Made by a program: the position numbers and the translations under genes
Source of the DNA: Clostridioides difficile CD160
Lineage (GTDB): Bacteria > Bacillota > Clostridia > Peptostreptococcales > Peptostreptococcaceae
Reading direction: 5' to 3'
DNA length: 64,000 nucleotides
Assembly: GCF_000449425.2 (NCBI RefSeq)
Contig: NZ_AVHW01000089.1
Coordinates: 62,001-126,000 of the forward strand
Part shown: positions 42,927 to 51,242 of the stretch, piece by piece
How positions within the stretch are numbered: position 1 is the stretch's first letter
Layout of the letters: each line of letters starts with the position of its first letter
Notes under the pieces: generated by a model
Told to the model about the DNA's origin: nothing
The model's input: only the letters and a program-made list of their open reading frames with translations
The model's database searches: none

Positions 42927-43823
42927 ATGAATTATTATATAGGTATTGATATAGGTGGAACCAACATAAGAGCTGCTATATTAAATGAAAACTATGGAAT
43001 GGTAGATAAAATTAAGATACAAAATAATGTATCAGAAGGACCATACAAAAATATAGGTAACTTATGTAATTATATAAAAGAAAGATGGGGCAAATACAGC
43101 ATAAAATCTATAGGTGTAGGGTGTCCAGGTCCACTAGATTTAAGACAAGGAAAGATTTTAAATCCACCTAATTTACTAGGTTGGGAAAATTTTGAGATAA
43201 AAAAATTTATAGAAACCGAGTTTGGTATTCCTGTAGCTGTTAACAATGATGCTAATGTAGCAGGATATGGTGAAGCTAAAGTAGGTTCTGGAAAAGATGC
43301 AGAAAGTGTGTATTATATGACTCTATCAACTGGTATTGGTGGTGGATACATATATAAAGGAGAAATTGTAAATGGATTTAATAATGTAGCAGCAGAGTTG
43401 TGTAATATGATTATTAATGAAGATACTTACTCTCATTCTGGATTAAACAAAGGAGCTTTGGAAGGTCAATGTAGTGGAGTTAATATATCTAGAATTGCTA
43501 CTGAAAAATTAAACAAACACATCTCTACAAAGGAAGTTTTTGAACAAGCTCAATTAAAAAATCCATATTGCAAGGAAATTATAAATAACTGGGTAATAAA
43601 TATCTCAAAGGCAATAGCCAATATCATAGTAATAGTAGACCCAGAGGTTATAGTACTTGGAGGTTCTATAATACTACATAATAGCACTTACCTAAAAGAT
43701 ATAGTGTACCAAGTTGAAAAAATGGTTTTTGAAACTGTTAATGTTAATATAAAGTTAGCAGAAATAGGAGATGATGCAGGATTAATAGGAAGTGCCATAT
43801 TGGCAACTTCATTGATTCATTAA
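42927..43823 (+). CDS. ROK family sugar kinase
   Basis: 298 residues. ATP-binding IGIDIGGTNIRAAIL, sugar-contact VNNDANVAGYGEAKVGSG and STGIGGGYIYKGEI are clear. The usual zinc motif (CxCGxxGCxE) is missing: the matching region reads LNKGALEGQCSG, so the fold must do without that zinc. It probably phosphorylates a free hexose, such as mannose, released from mannosides. No N-terminal helix-turn-helix, so a kinase rather than a repressor. It sits 157 bp after the GH38 gene, before a strong terminator. Confidence 0.88.
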   Translation: MNYYIGIDIGGTNIRAAILNENYGMVDKIKIQNNVSEGPYKNIGNLCNYIKERWGKYSIKSIGVGCPGPLDLRQGKILNPPNLLGWENFEIKKFIETEFGIPVAVNNDANVAGYGEAKVGSGKDAESVYYMTLSTGIGGGYIYKGEIVNGFNNVAAELCNMIINEDTYSHSGLNKGALEGQCSGVNISRIATEKLNKHISTKEVFEQAQLKNPYCKEIINNWVINISKAIANIIVIVDPEVIVLGGSIILHNSTYLKDIVYQVEKMVFETVNVNIKLAEIGDDAGLIGSAILATSLIH

Positions 43824-43899
43824 TAAAGTATTTTTTATCTAGAGTAAAATTATAAAGATAAGAGTACAACAGGATATACATAATAATGTTTTATAAACT

Positions 43900-43937
43900 A
43901 AAAAAGGTGAATCCAGTATATCAGGATTCACCTTTTT
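43900..43937 (+). terminator. Bidirectional terminator between ROK gene and the second two-component system
   Basis: GGTGAATCC / GGATTCACC stem, 9 nt between, flanked by A6 and T5. Serves both the ROK gene and the convergent histidine kinase gene. Confidence 0.88.
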
Positions 43938-44028
43938 ATTTGTACAAATTAACATTATATTTCAAGACAACTTTTACAAAATTTTATTTTATAGACTCTA
44001 TAGTTATAATCTGTGATAGAAGTCTAAT

Positions 44029-46365
44029 CTATTTTTTATTAAAAGTAATTGTAACTTTAAATAAGTCTCCATCTACACTTATATTCATCTTACCACCCTG
44101 TAACTCTACAAAACTTTTTGCTATTGCTAGACCAAGTCCAGAGCCTTCTGTATTACGTGACTTATCCCCTCTTACAAATCTCTCCATTATATCATCTACA
44201 CTAAAATCAATCTCAGTTGCAGACATATTCTTAAGCATAATAGTTACTTTATTATCTGTTTCTAAAATATCAATATACACTCTTGAACTTGGCATTGCAT
44301 ACTTACTTATATTTATTATAAGATTTTCAAATACTCTAAATGTACGCTGACTATCCAGTGGTAATATTATTTTTTCACTAGAAAAATTATTTTTTAATAT
44401 TAGAGATGAATCTGCAATTTTGTCATCTAACTCTAAAAGTGTCTGTTTCATTAGAGATACAATATCTACATTTACTATATTCAAATGTACATCTCCACTA
44501 TTTACCTTACTTACTTCAAACAAGTCTTCTATTAAGTGTTGTAATCTTTGTGATTTTCTATCCAATGTATCAATATACAATCTGCGATTTTCTTCTGTTA
44601 TACTTTCATCTTTTAATAAATCTATATAAGTGATTATAGATGTTAAAGGTGTTTTTAAGTCATGTGATACATTTGATATAAGCTCTGTTTTCATCTTTTG
44701 ACTCTTAACTTCTTCATCAACAGCTTTTTTAAATCCAGTTTGAATATTTCCTAGTTCATCTTTTATAGGATTAAAGAATCCTAAATCTTTTTCCATATTT
44801 ACTTCTAAGTTTCCATCTGAAATTTTCTTAGTAACATCCAAAAGTTGATTATATTCACATACTGTCTTTTTAGAATAATCTGATAGTACTTTAAATAAAA
44901 CTATTGAGTAAATTATTGCAAGTATTATCCCAAAGAACCACATACTACACATTATAACTATAATTACTAAGTTTACTCCCAGAATTATAGCTATAGTTTT
45001 ATTTGGTTTTTCTTTTAAATTTATTGTTCTAATTTGATTAATAACCTTTTTCCATGCTTTTCTAAACCATACAAAAAACATTCCTGTTACAGTATTCTTT
45101 ACAAAATACTCTCTTATTCCAACATTTAAAATATGTTTTAAAAGTGTTATAAATACAAATATTATTGAGAAGATTACAAACCAATAAGTTAGATTCATCA
45201 AGCTTACCAATATACTTGCCATTTTAGCACTTATATCATTATTTATTAGATACTCTACATAATTTCCATTCAAGGTATCACTTATTATACCAGTTGGATA
45301 TAAGTCTACAATCCCCTGTACAATAGCAACGGCAATAAAAAGTATCTCCAATGGTATTCTTGATAATGTATCAAATCCTAGTAACTCCTTAGATTTTCTA
45401 TATGGGAATGCTAAAGCCACAATCACGACTATAGCTAACATAATTTTTAAAATCATTCTAGAAATTTTATAATAAGAATTATTTTCTACATTGTTTATAT
45501 ATCCACTTATATTATCGCTGTTATAAATACTTCCATAACCATACCCTGCACTATCATCTTTGCTTATTACTTTAGGAATAGCATATACTAATGTTACATT
45601 TTTTATTGGTGTTAGTTTATATGAAATTGAATTTTCACCTAAATTTGTATTCATTAAATCTTCTCTTGCTTTAGATAATAGCATTTGATTAATAACTTTT
45701 TGATTTACTCCATAAGAATCGACAACATTTACTTTTCCATCTTTATCAAAATTCATTACAACATAAAATCTATAATTTTCTTTTATACCCTTAATCTTAT
45801 TTTGTCTTTCTTCGTCACTCATTGTTGTATTTTTTGTTTGATTTTCATCAGAATTTTCTCCTGAACTATCATTCTTTGTTGTATCAAGAGCTCTTAATTC
45901 TTTATCTTCATTAAAAAGTTCGAAATTTTTTTCTTTATCAACTAAATAATATTTTAAATTTTTTCCTGAATCATTAATAAAAGACTCCCAACTTTCAAAG
46001 TTTTCATTAAAATCTGCATTAATACTATCATCTGTATAATAGCTTTCTGAACCCTCATATGAGTTTTTTTCTTTGCCCACATTTTTTATATAGTTCATAG
46101 TTTCTTCATTTATAAAAAGCTTTGATGGTTGTATCATTTTTCCTTCTTGATCTTCTTTCATATTGTGATATAAAACATAACTTCCTTTATATATATCATC
46201 TACAAAATTTTCTTGTTCAAATGGATTTTTAGCTCCACCTTTAGCACCTGCTTGTATAGTAGAATATTGACTAACCATTCCTAATGATGCTGATAACATA
46301 AGTATAAAAACTATAATAGTAACTATATATTTATCTTTAAATTTTTTCAATTTTGTATCCAACAC
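44029..46365 (-). CDS. Large sensor histidine kinase
   Basis: 778 residues. TM1 (about 14-32) is followed by a long extracellular region to about 300, rich in Asp/Asn/Ser/Lys. Then come four to six hydrophobic helices (about 305-490), a HAMP-like linker, and HisKA with His568 in SNVSHDLKTPLTS. The ATPase shows the reduced N-box ENLIINISKYA and GSGLGLAIAKSF. I see no clear DNG-type G1 box: the matching place reads MLKNMSATE, which may lower kinase activity. The start (GTG 46365 or the next codon TTG) overlaps the regulator end by about 29 bp, so coupled translation is likely. Signal unknown. Confidence 0.88.
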   Translation of the reverse strand: MLDTKLKKFKDKYIVTIIVFILMLSASLGMVSQYSTIQAGAKGGAKNPFEQENFVDDIYKGSYVLYHNMKEDQEGKMIQPSKLFINEETMNYIKNVGKEKNSYEGSESYYTDDSINADFNENFESWESFINDSGKNLKYYLVDKEKNFELFNEDKELRALDTTKNDSSGENSDENQTKNTTMSDEERQNKIKGIKENYRFYVVMNFDKDGKVNVVDSYGVNQKVINQMLLSKAREDLMNTNLGENSISYKLTPIKNVTLVYAIPKVISKDDSAGYGYGSIYNSDNISGYINNVENNSYYKISRMILKIMLAIVVIVALAFPYRKSKELLGFDTLSRIPLEILFIAVAIVQGIVDLYPTGIISDTLNGNYVEYLINNDISAKMASILVSLMNLTYWFVIFSIIFVFITLLKHILNVGIREYFVKNTVTGMFFVWFRKAWKKVINQIRTINLKEKPNKTIAIILGVNLVIIVIMCSMWFFGIILAIIYSIVLFKVLSDYSKKTVCEYNQLLDVTKKISDGNLEVNMEKDLGFFNPIKDELGNIQTGFKKAVDEEVKSQKMKTELISNVSHDLKTPLTSIITYIDLLKDESITEENRRLYIDTLDRKSQRLQHLIEDLFEVSKVNSGDVHLNIVNVDIVSLMKQTLLELDDKIADSSLILKNNFSSEKIILPLDSQRTFRVFENLIINISKYAMPSSRVYIDILETDNKVTIMLKNMSATEIDFSVDDIMERFVRGDKSRNTEGSGLGLAIAKSFVELQGGKMNISVDGDLFKVTITFNKK

Positions 46366-47053
46366 CCCACACCACCTTCAAATATTTTGGATTTTTTGGG
46401 TCTATCTCTATTTTTTCTCTTATATTCCTAACATGTACCATAACTGTATCTGTATTTACAGCATTCTCATTCCAAACTCTTTCGTATATTTCATCAGCAG
46501 AAAAAACTCTTCCTGCATTTCTCATAAGTAAACTTAGTATTTTAAATTCTATAGGAGTTGTTTTTATATATTTTCCATCAATACTAACTTCTTTTGTATT
46601 TTCATTTAATTCTAATCCACCTATTGCAAATACGCTATCATTAGCTTCTACACTTTGCTCTTTATCTCCAACCATGTTTAGATACTTAGTATATCTTCTA
46701 AGTTGTGAATTAACCCTAGCCAATAACTCTAATGGCTTAAAAGGTTTTGTCACATAATCATCTGCTCCTATATTAAGCCCCATTATTTTATCAACTTCCT
46801 CTGATTTTGCAGATAACATTATTACTGGAAAATTATGACTTTCTCTAAGCTTCATTGTAAGTGTTATTCCATCCATCTTAGGCATCATTATATCAACTAT
46901 TGCCAGATGTATTTCTTGATTTTCTATAACCTTAAGCCCTTCTAATCCATTGTATCCCTTAAAAACATTATACCCTTGATTTAATAGGTATATTTCTATA
47001 GCATCTGCTATTTCTTTTTCATCTTCTACCACCAAAATATTATATGAATTCAT
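46337..47053 (-). CDS. OmpR/PhoB-family response regulator
   Basis: 238 residues. Receiver domain with VVEDE, Asp54 in AIVDIMMPKMDG and Lys103 in TKPFKPLELLARV; winged helix ending VHVRNIREKIEIDPKNPKYLKVVWGVGYKIE. The ATG at 47053 follows AAAGGAGATTAAA; an upstream frame to 47131 is not supported. It precedes and overlaps the large histidine kinase gene. Tandem 11-bp repeats 230-250 bp upstream resemble binding sites for this family and suggest autoregulation. Confidence 0.93.
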   Translation of the reverse strand: MNSYNILVVEDEKEIADAIEIYLLNQGYNVFKGYNGLEGLKVIENQEIHLAIVDIMMPKMDGITLTMKLRESHNFPVIMLSAKSEEVDKIMGLNIGADDYVTKPFKPLELLARVNSQLRRYTKYLNMVGDKEQSVEANDSVFAIGGLELNENTKEVSIDGKYIKTTPIEFKILSLLMRNAGRVFSADEIYERVWNENAVNTDTVMVHVRNIREKIEIDPKNPKYLKVVWGVGYKIEKI

Positions 47054-47266
47054 TTTAATCTCCTTTATATCAATTAATTTGTAAATTTTCTTTATATCTA
47101 TGATTATACAATATGATAGAAGTTTTTCCATTTTTTTATATATTTATAGCTTTTTATTTTAGTTATTTGTACTTAAATTCCCATTTTGAAGACCTCCCTC
47201 TAGTACAAAGTTTAGTATTGTTTTATTTTGTTTATATACTTAATATTAAAGTTAAAAACTTAAGAT

Positions 47267-47301
47267 ATTATATATACTTTTCTAAAGATTTTCTAAAGAT
47301 T
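47267..47301 (-). promoter_or_regulatory. Putative response-regulator-activated promoter
   Basis: AATCTTTAGAA occurs twice head to tail (47291-47301 and 47280-47290), immediately before TATATAAT whose -10 hexamer is 47267-47272. The repeats cover the -35 position, where no consensus exists, as in PhoB-type activation. Confidence 0.5.
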
Positions 47302-47327
47302 TAAATATATTCAAAATTAATATGCAC

Positions 47328-47404
47328 AAAAAAAGTAGCTCTTATTGTATCAATTAAATCAATGATTTGAAATATAATATTAATATCAATAAAATCTACT
47401 TTTT
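47328..47404 (-). terminator. Long-stem terminator after the nitroreductase gene
   Basis: Minus-strand AAAAAGTAGATTTTATTGAT pairs imperfectly with ATACAATAAGAGCTACTTTT, ending in a T-run; the large loop is about 30 nt. It lies about 60 bp after the stop. Confidence 0.6.
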
Positions 47405-47461
47405 AATTTTTAACATATTTATTTTCACTTCAATTTGCTGCTTTTATAGAAATCATCATTT

Positions 47462-48118
47462 TTACTTTATAAATGTGCATATTTCTTCTACTGGCTTTTT
47501 AGATGGACTCTTTAGGTTATCTTCTGGTACTCCAAGAGCTAACATTGCTCCTAAAAAATACTCTCCCTTTTCAAATCCAGTTTCTGCTTCTAAAACATCT
47601 TCTATCTCATCTGCTGCATAGTTTTGACTTGTCAACCAACAAGAACCATATCCTAACTCAATTGCTGATAAGGTAAAGTTTTCAATTGCAGCACCTAAAC
47701 TCTGCATACCTGGATTTCTTATAAATAACTTATCTATAGTCTCTTTAGGTGCATCTATAAGTTCTAATTCATAATATCCTGATGGATTATACACCTTTGT
47801 AAAAACTAATACTAAAACTGGGGCTTTTAAATAGAATAATGTAAAGTTTGGTACAAACTTTCTAAATCTATTAGCCTTTTCTGCTGATACTTTATCCATC
47901 TCTACAAGTATTTCTTGTTGTTTTTTAGTTATTACAGCTGCAATTTTTTCCATCAAATCACGTCGCTTTATAACTACAAAATGCCAATTTTGAATATTTT
48001 TTCCTGATGGAGCTGCTCCAGCTGCTTTTATCATTTTTAAAATATCCTCATCTGAAACATCTTGATTTTTAAACTTTCTTACACTTTGTCTTTTAAAAAT
48101 AGTATCTTGTAATTCCAT
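47462..48118 (-). CDS. Nitroreductase family protein
   Basis: FMN-dependent oxidoreductase, 218 residues. Typical blocks are FKRQSVRKFKNQDVSDEDILKMIKAAGAAPSGKNIQNWHFVVI at the start, the middle SLGAAIENFTLSAIELGYGSCWLTSQNYA and the C-terminal LGAMLALGVPEDNLKSPSKKPVEE. Such proteins reduce nitro groups, quinones or enoates with NAD(P)H. No ferredoxin domain. It is 54 bp after the HAD gene on the same strand. The physiological substrate is unknown. Confidence 0.9.
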   Translation of the reverse strand: MELQDTIFKRQSVRKFKNQDVSDEDILKMIKAAGAAPSGKNIQNWHFVVIKRRDLMEKIAAVITKKQQEILVEMDKVSAEKANRFRKFVPNFTLFYLKAPVLVLVFTKVYNPSGYYELELIDAPKETIDKLFIRNPGMQSLGAAIENFTLSAIELGYGSCWLTSQNYAADEIEDVLEAETGFEKGEYFLGAMLALGVPEDNLKSPSKKPVEEICTFIK

Positions 48119-48172
48119 TTTTAAATCCCCCCATAACTTTTTTATTATTTTAATATAATCTCTAAACTCATC

Positions 48173-48802
48173 CTATTTTAATATATCATGTTCTAATAAA
48201 TCTTTAAATGAGTCTATAGAATATTCATATCCATCTACATTCCCAAATCCATACTTTGCATATATAAAAGGTATACTTACAAACTTAGCACTATTTGCAT
48301 CACCTTGCGTATCTCCAACATAAATTGGATTAATTAATTTATTTCTATCGATTATAAGTTTATTATTCTCACCTTTATGTAAGCCAGTATTTCCAGGACA
48401 TTCAAAATCTATAAAATACTGTTCTAACTTATGTGCTTTTAAAAAAGATTCTATATATCCAGCTTGGCAATTGCTTACTATAAATAATTTATACTTTTTA
48501 GATAGCAATCTAAGAGTATCTTCTATACCATCAAATAATTTAGCTCCATTTTCAGATAAATAGTCACATTCTTTTAAGGAACATTCATTCAATAAATTCA
48601 TTCTTTCTTCTTCACTTAAAGTTGGAAATAAACGATTTGCTATTTCATCAAAAGAAAGACCCATGACGCTTCTAAACAACTCTCTTGTGACATTTAAGTC
48701 TATATCTTTATGCTTATTTAAAACATCCTGCCATACCTTGCATACTTCTTCAGTTGAATCCCATAAAGTTCCATCTAAATCAAAAATAATACTATCTACC
48801 AC
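48173..48802 (-). CDS. HAD-family hydrolase
   Basis: 209 residues, phosphoglycolate phosphatase-like. Motif I DLDGTLWDS lies near the N-terminus, motif II is the Ser/Thr in FIVSNCQAG, and motif IV is VGDTQGDANSA. A helical cap domain lies between. I start it at the GTG at 48802, seven bases after AAGGGGGA. A longer open frame reaches 48925, but its first 40 codons run through the thiN terminator hairpin and do not fit the family. Substrate unknown. Confidence 0.88.
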   Translation of the reverse strand: MVDSIIFDLDGTLWDSTEEVCKVWQDVLNKHKDIDLNVTRELFRSVMGLSFDEIANRLFPTLSEEERMNLLNECSLKECDYLSENGAKLFDGIEDTLRLLSKKYKLFIVSNCQAGYIESFLKAHKLEQYFIDFECPGNTGLHKGENNKLIIDRNKLINPIYVGDTQGDANSAKFVSIPFIYAKYGFGNVDGYEYSIDSFKDLLEHDILK

Positions 48803-48855
48803 AAAAAAATCCCCCTTATGTCCAAAATTTATCATATATTTATAATTATATACTA

Positions 48856-48903
48856 AAAAGCAGATACAATCATAAATATATTTTACTTGATTGTATCTGC
48901 TTT
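48856..48903 (-). terminator. thiN terminator
   Basis: Perfect arms GCAGATACAATCA / TGATTGTATCTGC with a loop of about 19 nt, followed on the minus strand by TTTTTAG. It ends the rsgA-rpe-thiN unit about 30 bp after the thiN stop. Confidence 0.85.
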
Positions 48904-48934
48904 GTAATATAAAATCAATTGCCAAAATCGACTT

Positions 48935-49576
48935 TTATAAATTTCTAACTACAAGTACACACCCTTGCTCTACTTTAATACTACAAGAATTACTCAACAT
49001 AACATTTGACATTCCAATAGGTACAGAGTATTTCATATAATAGTTATCTAGAGGGTATTCTAAACCAGTAAGTGTTACACCTTTAGCATCTCCTTTTAGA
49101 GCTATTACAGAAATAGTATCACCTGCATTTCCATGTAAAGTAATTTCCTCATTCATAACTATATACATCTCTTCTTTATCAGAGAATATTCTAGAATATA
49201 TACCATCCTCTTTTAGATAGTATAATAGATTTATATTGGTAATAGTATGGTCAATCCTTCCACCTAAAGCTCCAAAAAAATCAATATGATTTGCTTTAAG
49301 AGTTTTGGCTAAAAAAAGACAAAGCTCTGTATCAGTCTCATCTTTCTTAGATGGAAATTTTTCAAATTTAACACCTTGATTTCTGTAGAAATCTACCTTT
49401 TCTTCGTCTACTGAATCTAAGTCGCCTAATATATAATCTGGCATGATTTCCATTTTGTAGGCATGATTTGCCCCTCCATCTGCACATATTATACAGTCAT
49501 AACATTCTTTAATTATAATATTTCTTGTAATTTCGTAATCTTCAATTTCACCATTTAAAATAATACATATTTTCAT
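48935..49576 (-). CDS. thiN: Thiamine pyrophosphokinase
   Basis: Transfers pyrophosphate from ATP to thiamine, 213 residues. Conserved blocks are CADGGANHAYKMEIMPDYILGDLDSV, FPSKKDETDTELCLFLA and GALGGRIDHTITNINLL. The C-terminal beta domain ends SNSCSIKVEQGCVLVVRNL. It sits eight bases after rpe in the firmicute order prkC-rsgA-rpe-thiN. Confidence 0.95.
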   Translation of the reverse strand: MKICIILNGEIEDYEITRNIIIKECYDCIICADGGANHAYKMEIMPDYILGDLDSVDEEKVDFYRNQGVKFEKFPSKKDETDTELCLFLAKTLKANHIDFFGALGGRIDHTITNINLLYYLKEDGIYSRIFSDKEEMYIVMNEEITLHGNAGDTISVIALKGDAKGVTLTGLEYPLDNYYMKYSVPIGMSNVMLSNSCSIKVEQGCVLVVRNL

Positions 49577-49584
49577 CCTTAAAT

Positions 49585-50256
49585 TTAAACCAATTCTTCA
49601 AGAGAAGCATTCTTTCTAAATAAATTAACTGTTTCTTGAATGTCATCACTTCCAAATATTGCAGAACCTGCTACTATTACATTAGCCCCTGCCTGTACAA
49701 CTTCAGCCACATTTTTAGGGCTTATACCACCATCAACTTCTATATCAATGTTTAATCCTTGATTATCTATAAGGGCTTTTAACTCTTTAATTTTATCTAA
49801 AACACAAGGTATAAATGATTGACCTCCAAATCCAGGATTAACAGACATTAATAATACCATATCTAAATCAGGTAGCACATGCTTAATAGTATCTATTGGT
49901 GTAGCTGGATTAAGCACTACACCTGCTTTTATTCCATATGATTTTATATTTTGTATAGTTCTATGTAGATGCACACAAGCTTCCTGATGAACTGTTATTA
50001 TGTCACATCCTGCTTTTACAAACTCTTCAATATACTGGTCTGGATTTTCTATCATAAGATGAGCATCAAATACCATATTTATATTTTCTTTTTTTAGGCT
50101 TTTAACTACAAGTGGACCTAATGTAATATTTGGTACAAAGTGTCCATCCATTACATCGATATGAAGATATTCACATCCTGCACTCTCTACCTTCTTTACA
50201 TCCTCTAATAATTTTGCAAAATCTGCTGATAATATTGATGGTGCTAATTTAATCAT
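49585..50256 (-). CDS. rpe: Ribulose-phosphate 3-epimerase
   Basis: Pentose phosphate pathway TIM-barrel enzyme, 223 residues. Motifs LAPSILSADFAKL, HIDVMDGHFVPNITLGP, SVNPGFGGQSFIP and EVDGGISPKN are all intact, including the metal-binding His and Asp residues. It is four bases after rsgA and eight before thiN. Confidence 0.97.
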   Translation of the reverse strand: MIKLAPSILSADFAKLLEDVKKVESAGCEYLHIDVMDGHFVPNITLGPLVVKSLKKENINMVFDAHLMIENPDQYIEEFVKAGCDIITVHQEACVHLHRTIQNIKSYGIKAGVVLNPATPIDTIKHVLPDLDMVLLMSVNPGFGGQSFIPCVLDKIKELKALIDNQGLNIDIEVDGGISPKNVAEVVQAGANVIVAGSAIFGSDDIQETVNLFRKNASLEELV

Positions 50257-50260
50257 GTTT

Positions 50261-51145
50261 CTAATACCTCCTACTGTTATTTTGTCTTATTTCATTTAGT
50301 AGCTGTATATAACTATCATATCTTTCTTTAGATATTTCTCCATTTGCAACAGCTTCTTTTATAGCACAATTGGGTTCATTTTCATGAATACATTTTGAAC
50401 CAAACTTACAATCATTAAATTTATCAAATTCTATAAAATAATCTTTAAGTTCAACTTCTTCTATATCTTCAAGTGCAAGTGAACTAAATCCTGGTGTATC
50501 TGCAACCATTCCACCAAATTCCAACTTTAAAAGTTCTGCATGACGAGTAGTGTGCTTTCCTCTTTTTATTTTATCACTTACCACTCCTGTTTGCAGTTTA
50601 AAGTTTTCGTCTATTTCATTTAGCAAGCTTGATTTTCCAACTCCAGATGGCCCTGCAAATACTACAACATTTTCTTTTAACTCTTCTTTTACCTTCTCTA
50701 TATTTAACTTAGTAATATTACTTACTGGGATGACCTTATATCCACTAAGTTCATATATATTTTTAACAGTTTCTAACGTATCATTATCATCTAAATCTGC
50801 TTTTGTAAGGATTATTACAGTTTCTAAATTTTCTTTTTCTGCCAAAACTATAAATCTATCTAAAAGAGACAAGTTTGGTTTAGGATTTTTTATTGCAAAT
50901 ACTATTAATGCCTTATCTATATTTGCTATAGGAGGTCTTATGAGTTCTGTATCTCTAATATCTATTTCTTCTAAGATACCTTTTTTTTCGTCTTCATCAA
51001 CGACACTTATCTTCACTCTATCTCCAACTAAAGGTGTTATTTTTTTCTTTCTAAATATTCCTCTAGCTTTACATTCATAAAGACCATTGTTTGTATCCAC
51101 ATAATAAAATCCACTAATCCCCTTTATAATTTTTCCTTCTAGCAT
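50261..51145 (-). CDS. rsgA: Ribosome small subunit biogenesis GTPase A
   Basis: Circularly permuted GTPase that checks 30S maturation, 294 residues. OB-fold N-terminus, then G4 TKAD, G1 GPSGVGKSSLLN and G3 DTPGF in permuted order, then the zinc site CKFGSKCIHENEPNC. I use the ATG at 51145, six bases after GGGAGG; a TTG one codon upstream is less well placed. First of rsgA-rpe-thiN, 98 bp after the SDR gene. Confidence 0.97.
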   Translation of the reverse strand: MLEGKIIKGISGFYYVDTNNGLYECKARGIFRKKKITPLVGDRVKISVVDEDEKKGILEEIDIRDTELIRPPIANIDKALIVFAIKNPKPNLSLLDRFIVLAEKENLETVIILTKADLDDNDTLETVKNIYELSGYKVIPVSNITKLNIEKVKEELKENVVVFAGPSGVGKSSLLNEIDENFKLQTGVVSDKIKRGKHTTRHAELLKLEFGGMVADTPGFSSLALEDIEEVELKDYFIEFDKFNDCKFGSKCIHENEPNCAIKEAVANGEISKERYDSYIQLLNEIRQNNSRRY

Positions 51146-51242
51146 CAAATGCCTCCCTTTATAAAATTTATATAAACATATACTGTTTCTAAGCAGTATC
51201 TCGTGTTATTGTTTCCTATTTTTATATAATACCACATTTTTT

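Larger units (their letters stand above)
47054..47461. other. 408-bp gap between the second two-component system and the nitroreductase gene
   Basis: Holds the terminator of the nitroreductase gene (47328-47404), the 11-bp tandem repeats (47280-47301) and a TATAAT at 47267-47272 on the minus strand. If that promoter is used, the regulator mRNA has a leader of about 200 nt in which I recognise no known riboswitch. Confidence 0.55.

Noticed and set aside
43886-44350. 154-codon plus-strand frame after the ROK gene
   Set aside because: It starts before the terminator hairpin and runs antisense into the histidine kinase ATPase domain; no ribosome site and no recognisable domain.
50550-51080. 176-codon plus-strand frame opposite rsgA
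   Set aside because: rsgA has all GTPase motifs on the other strand; the plus frame is hydrophobic, low in complexity and lacks a ribosome site.
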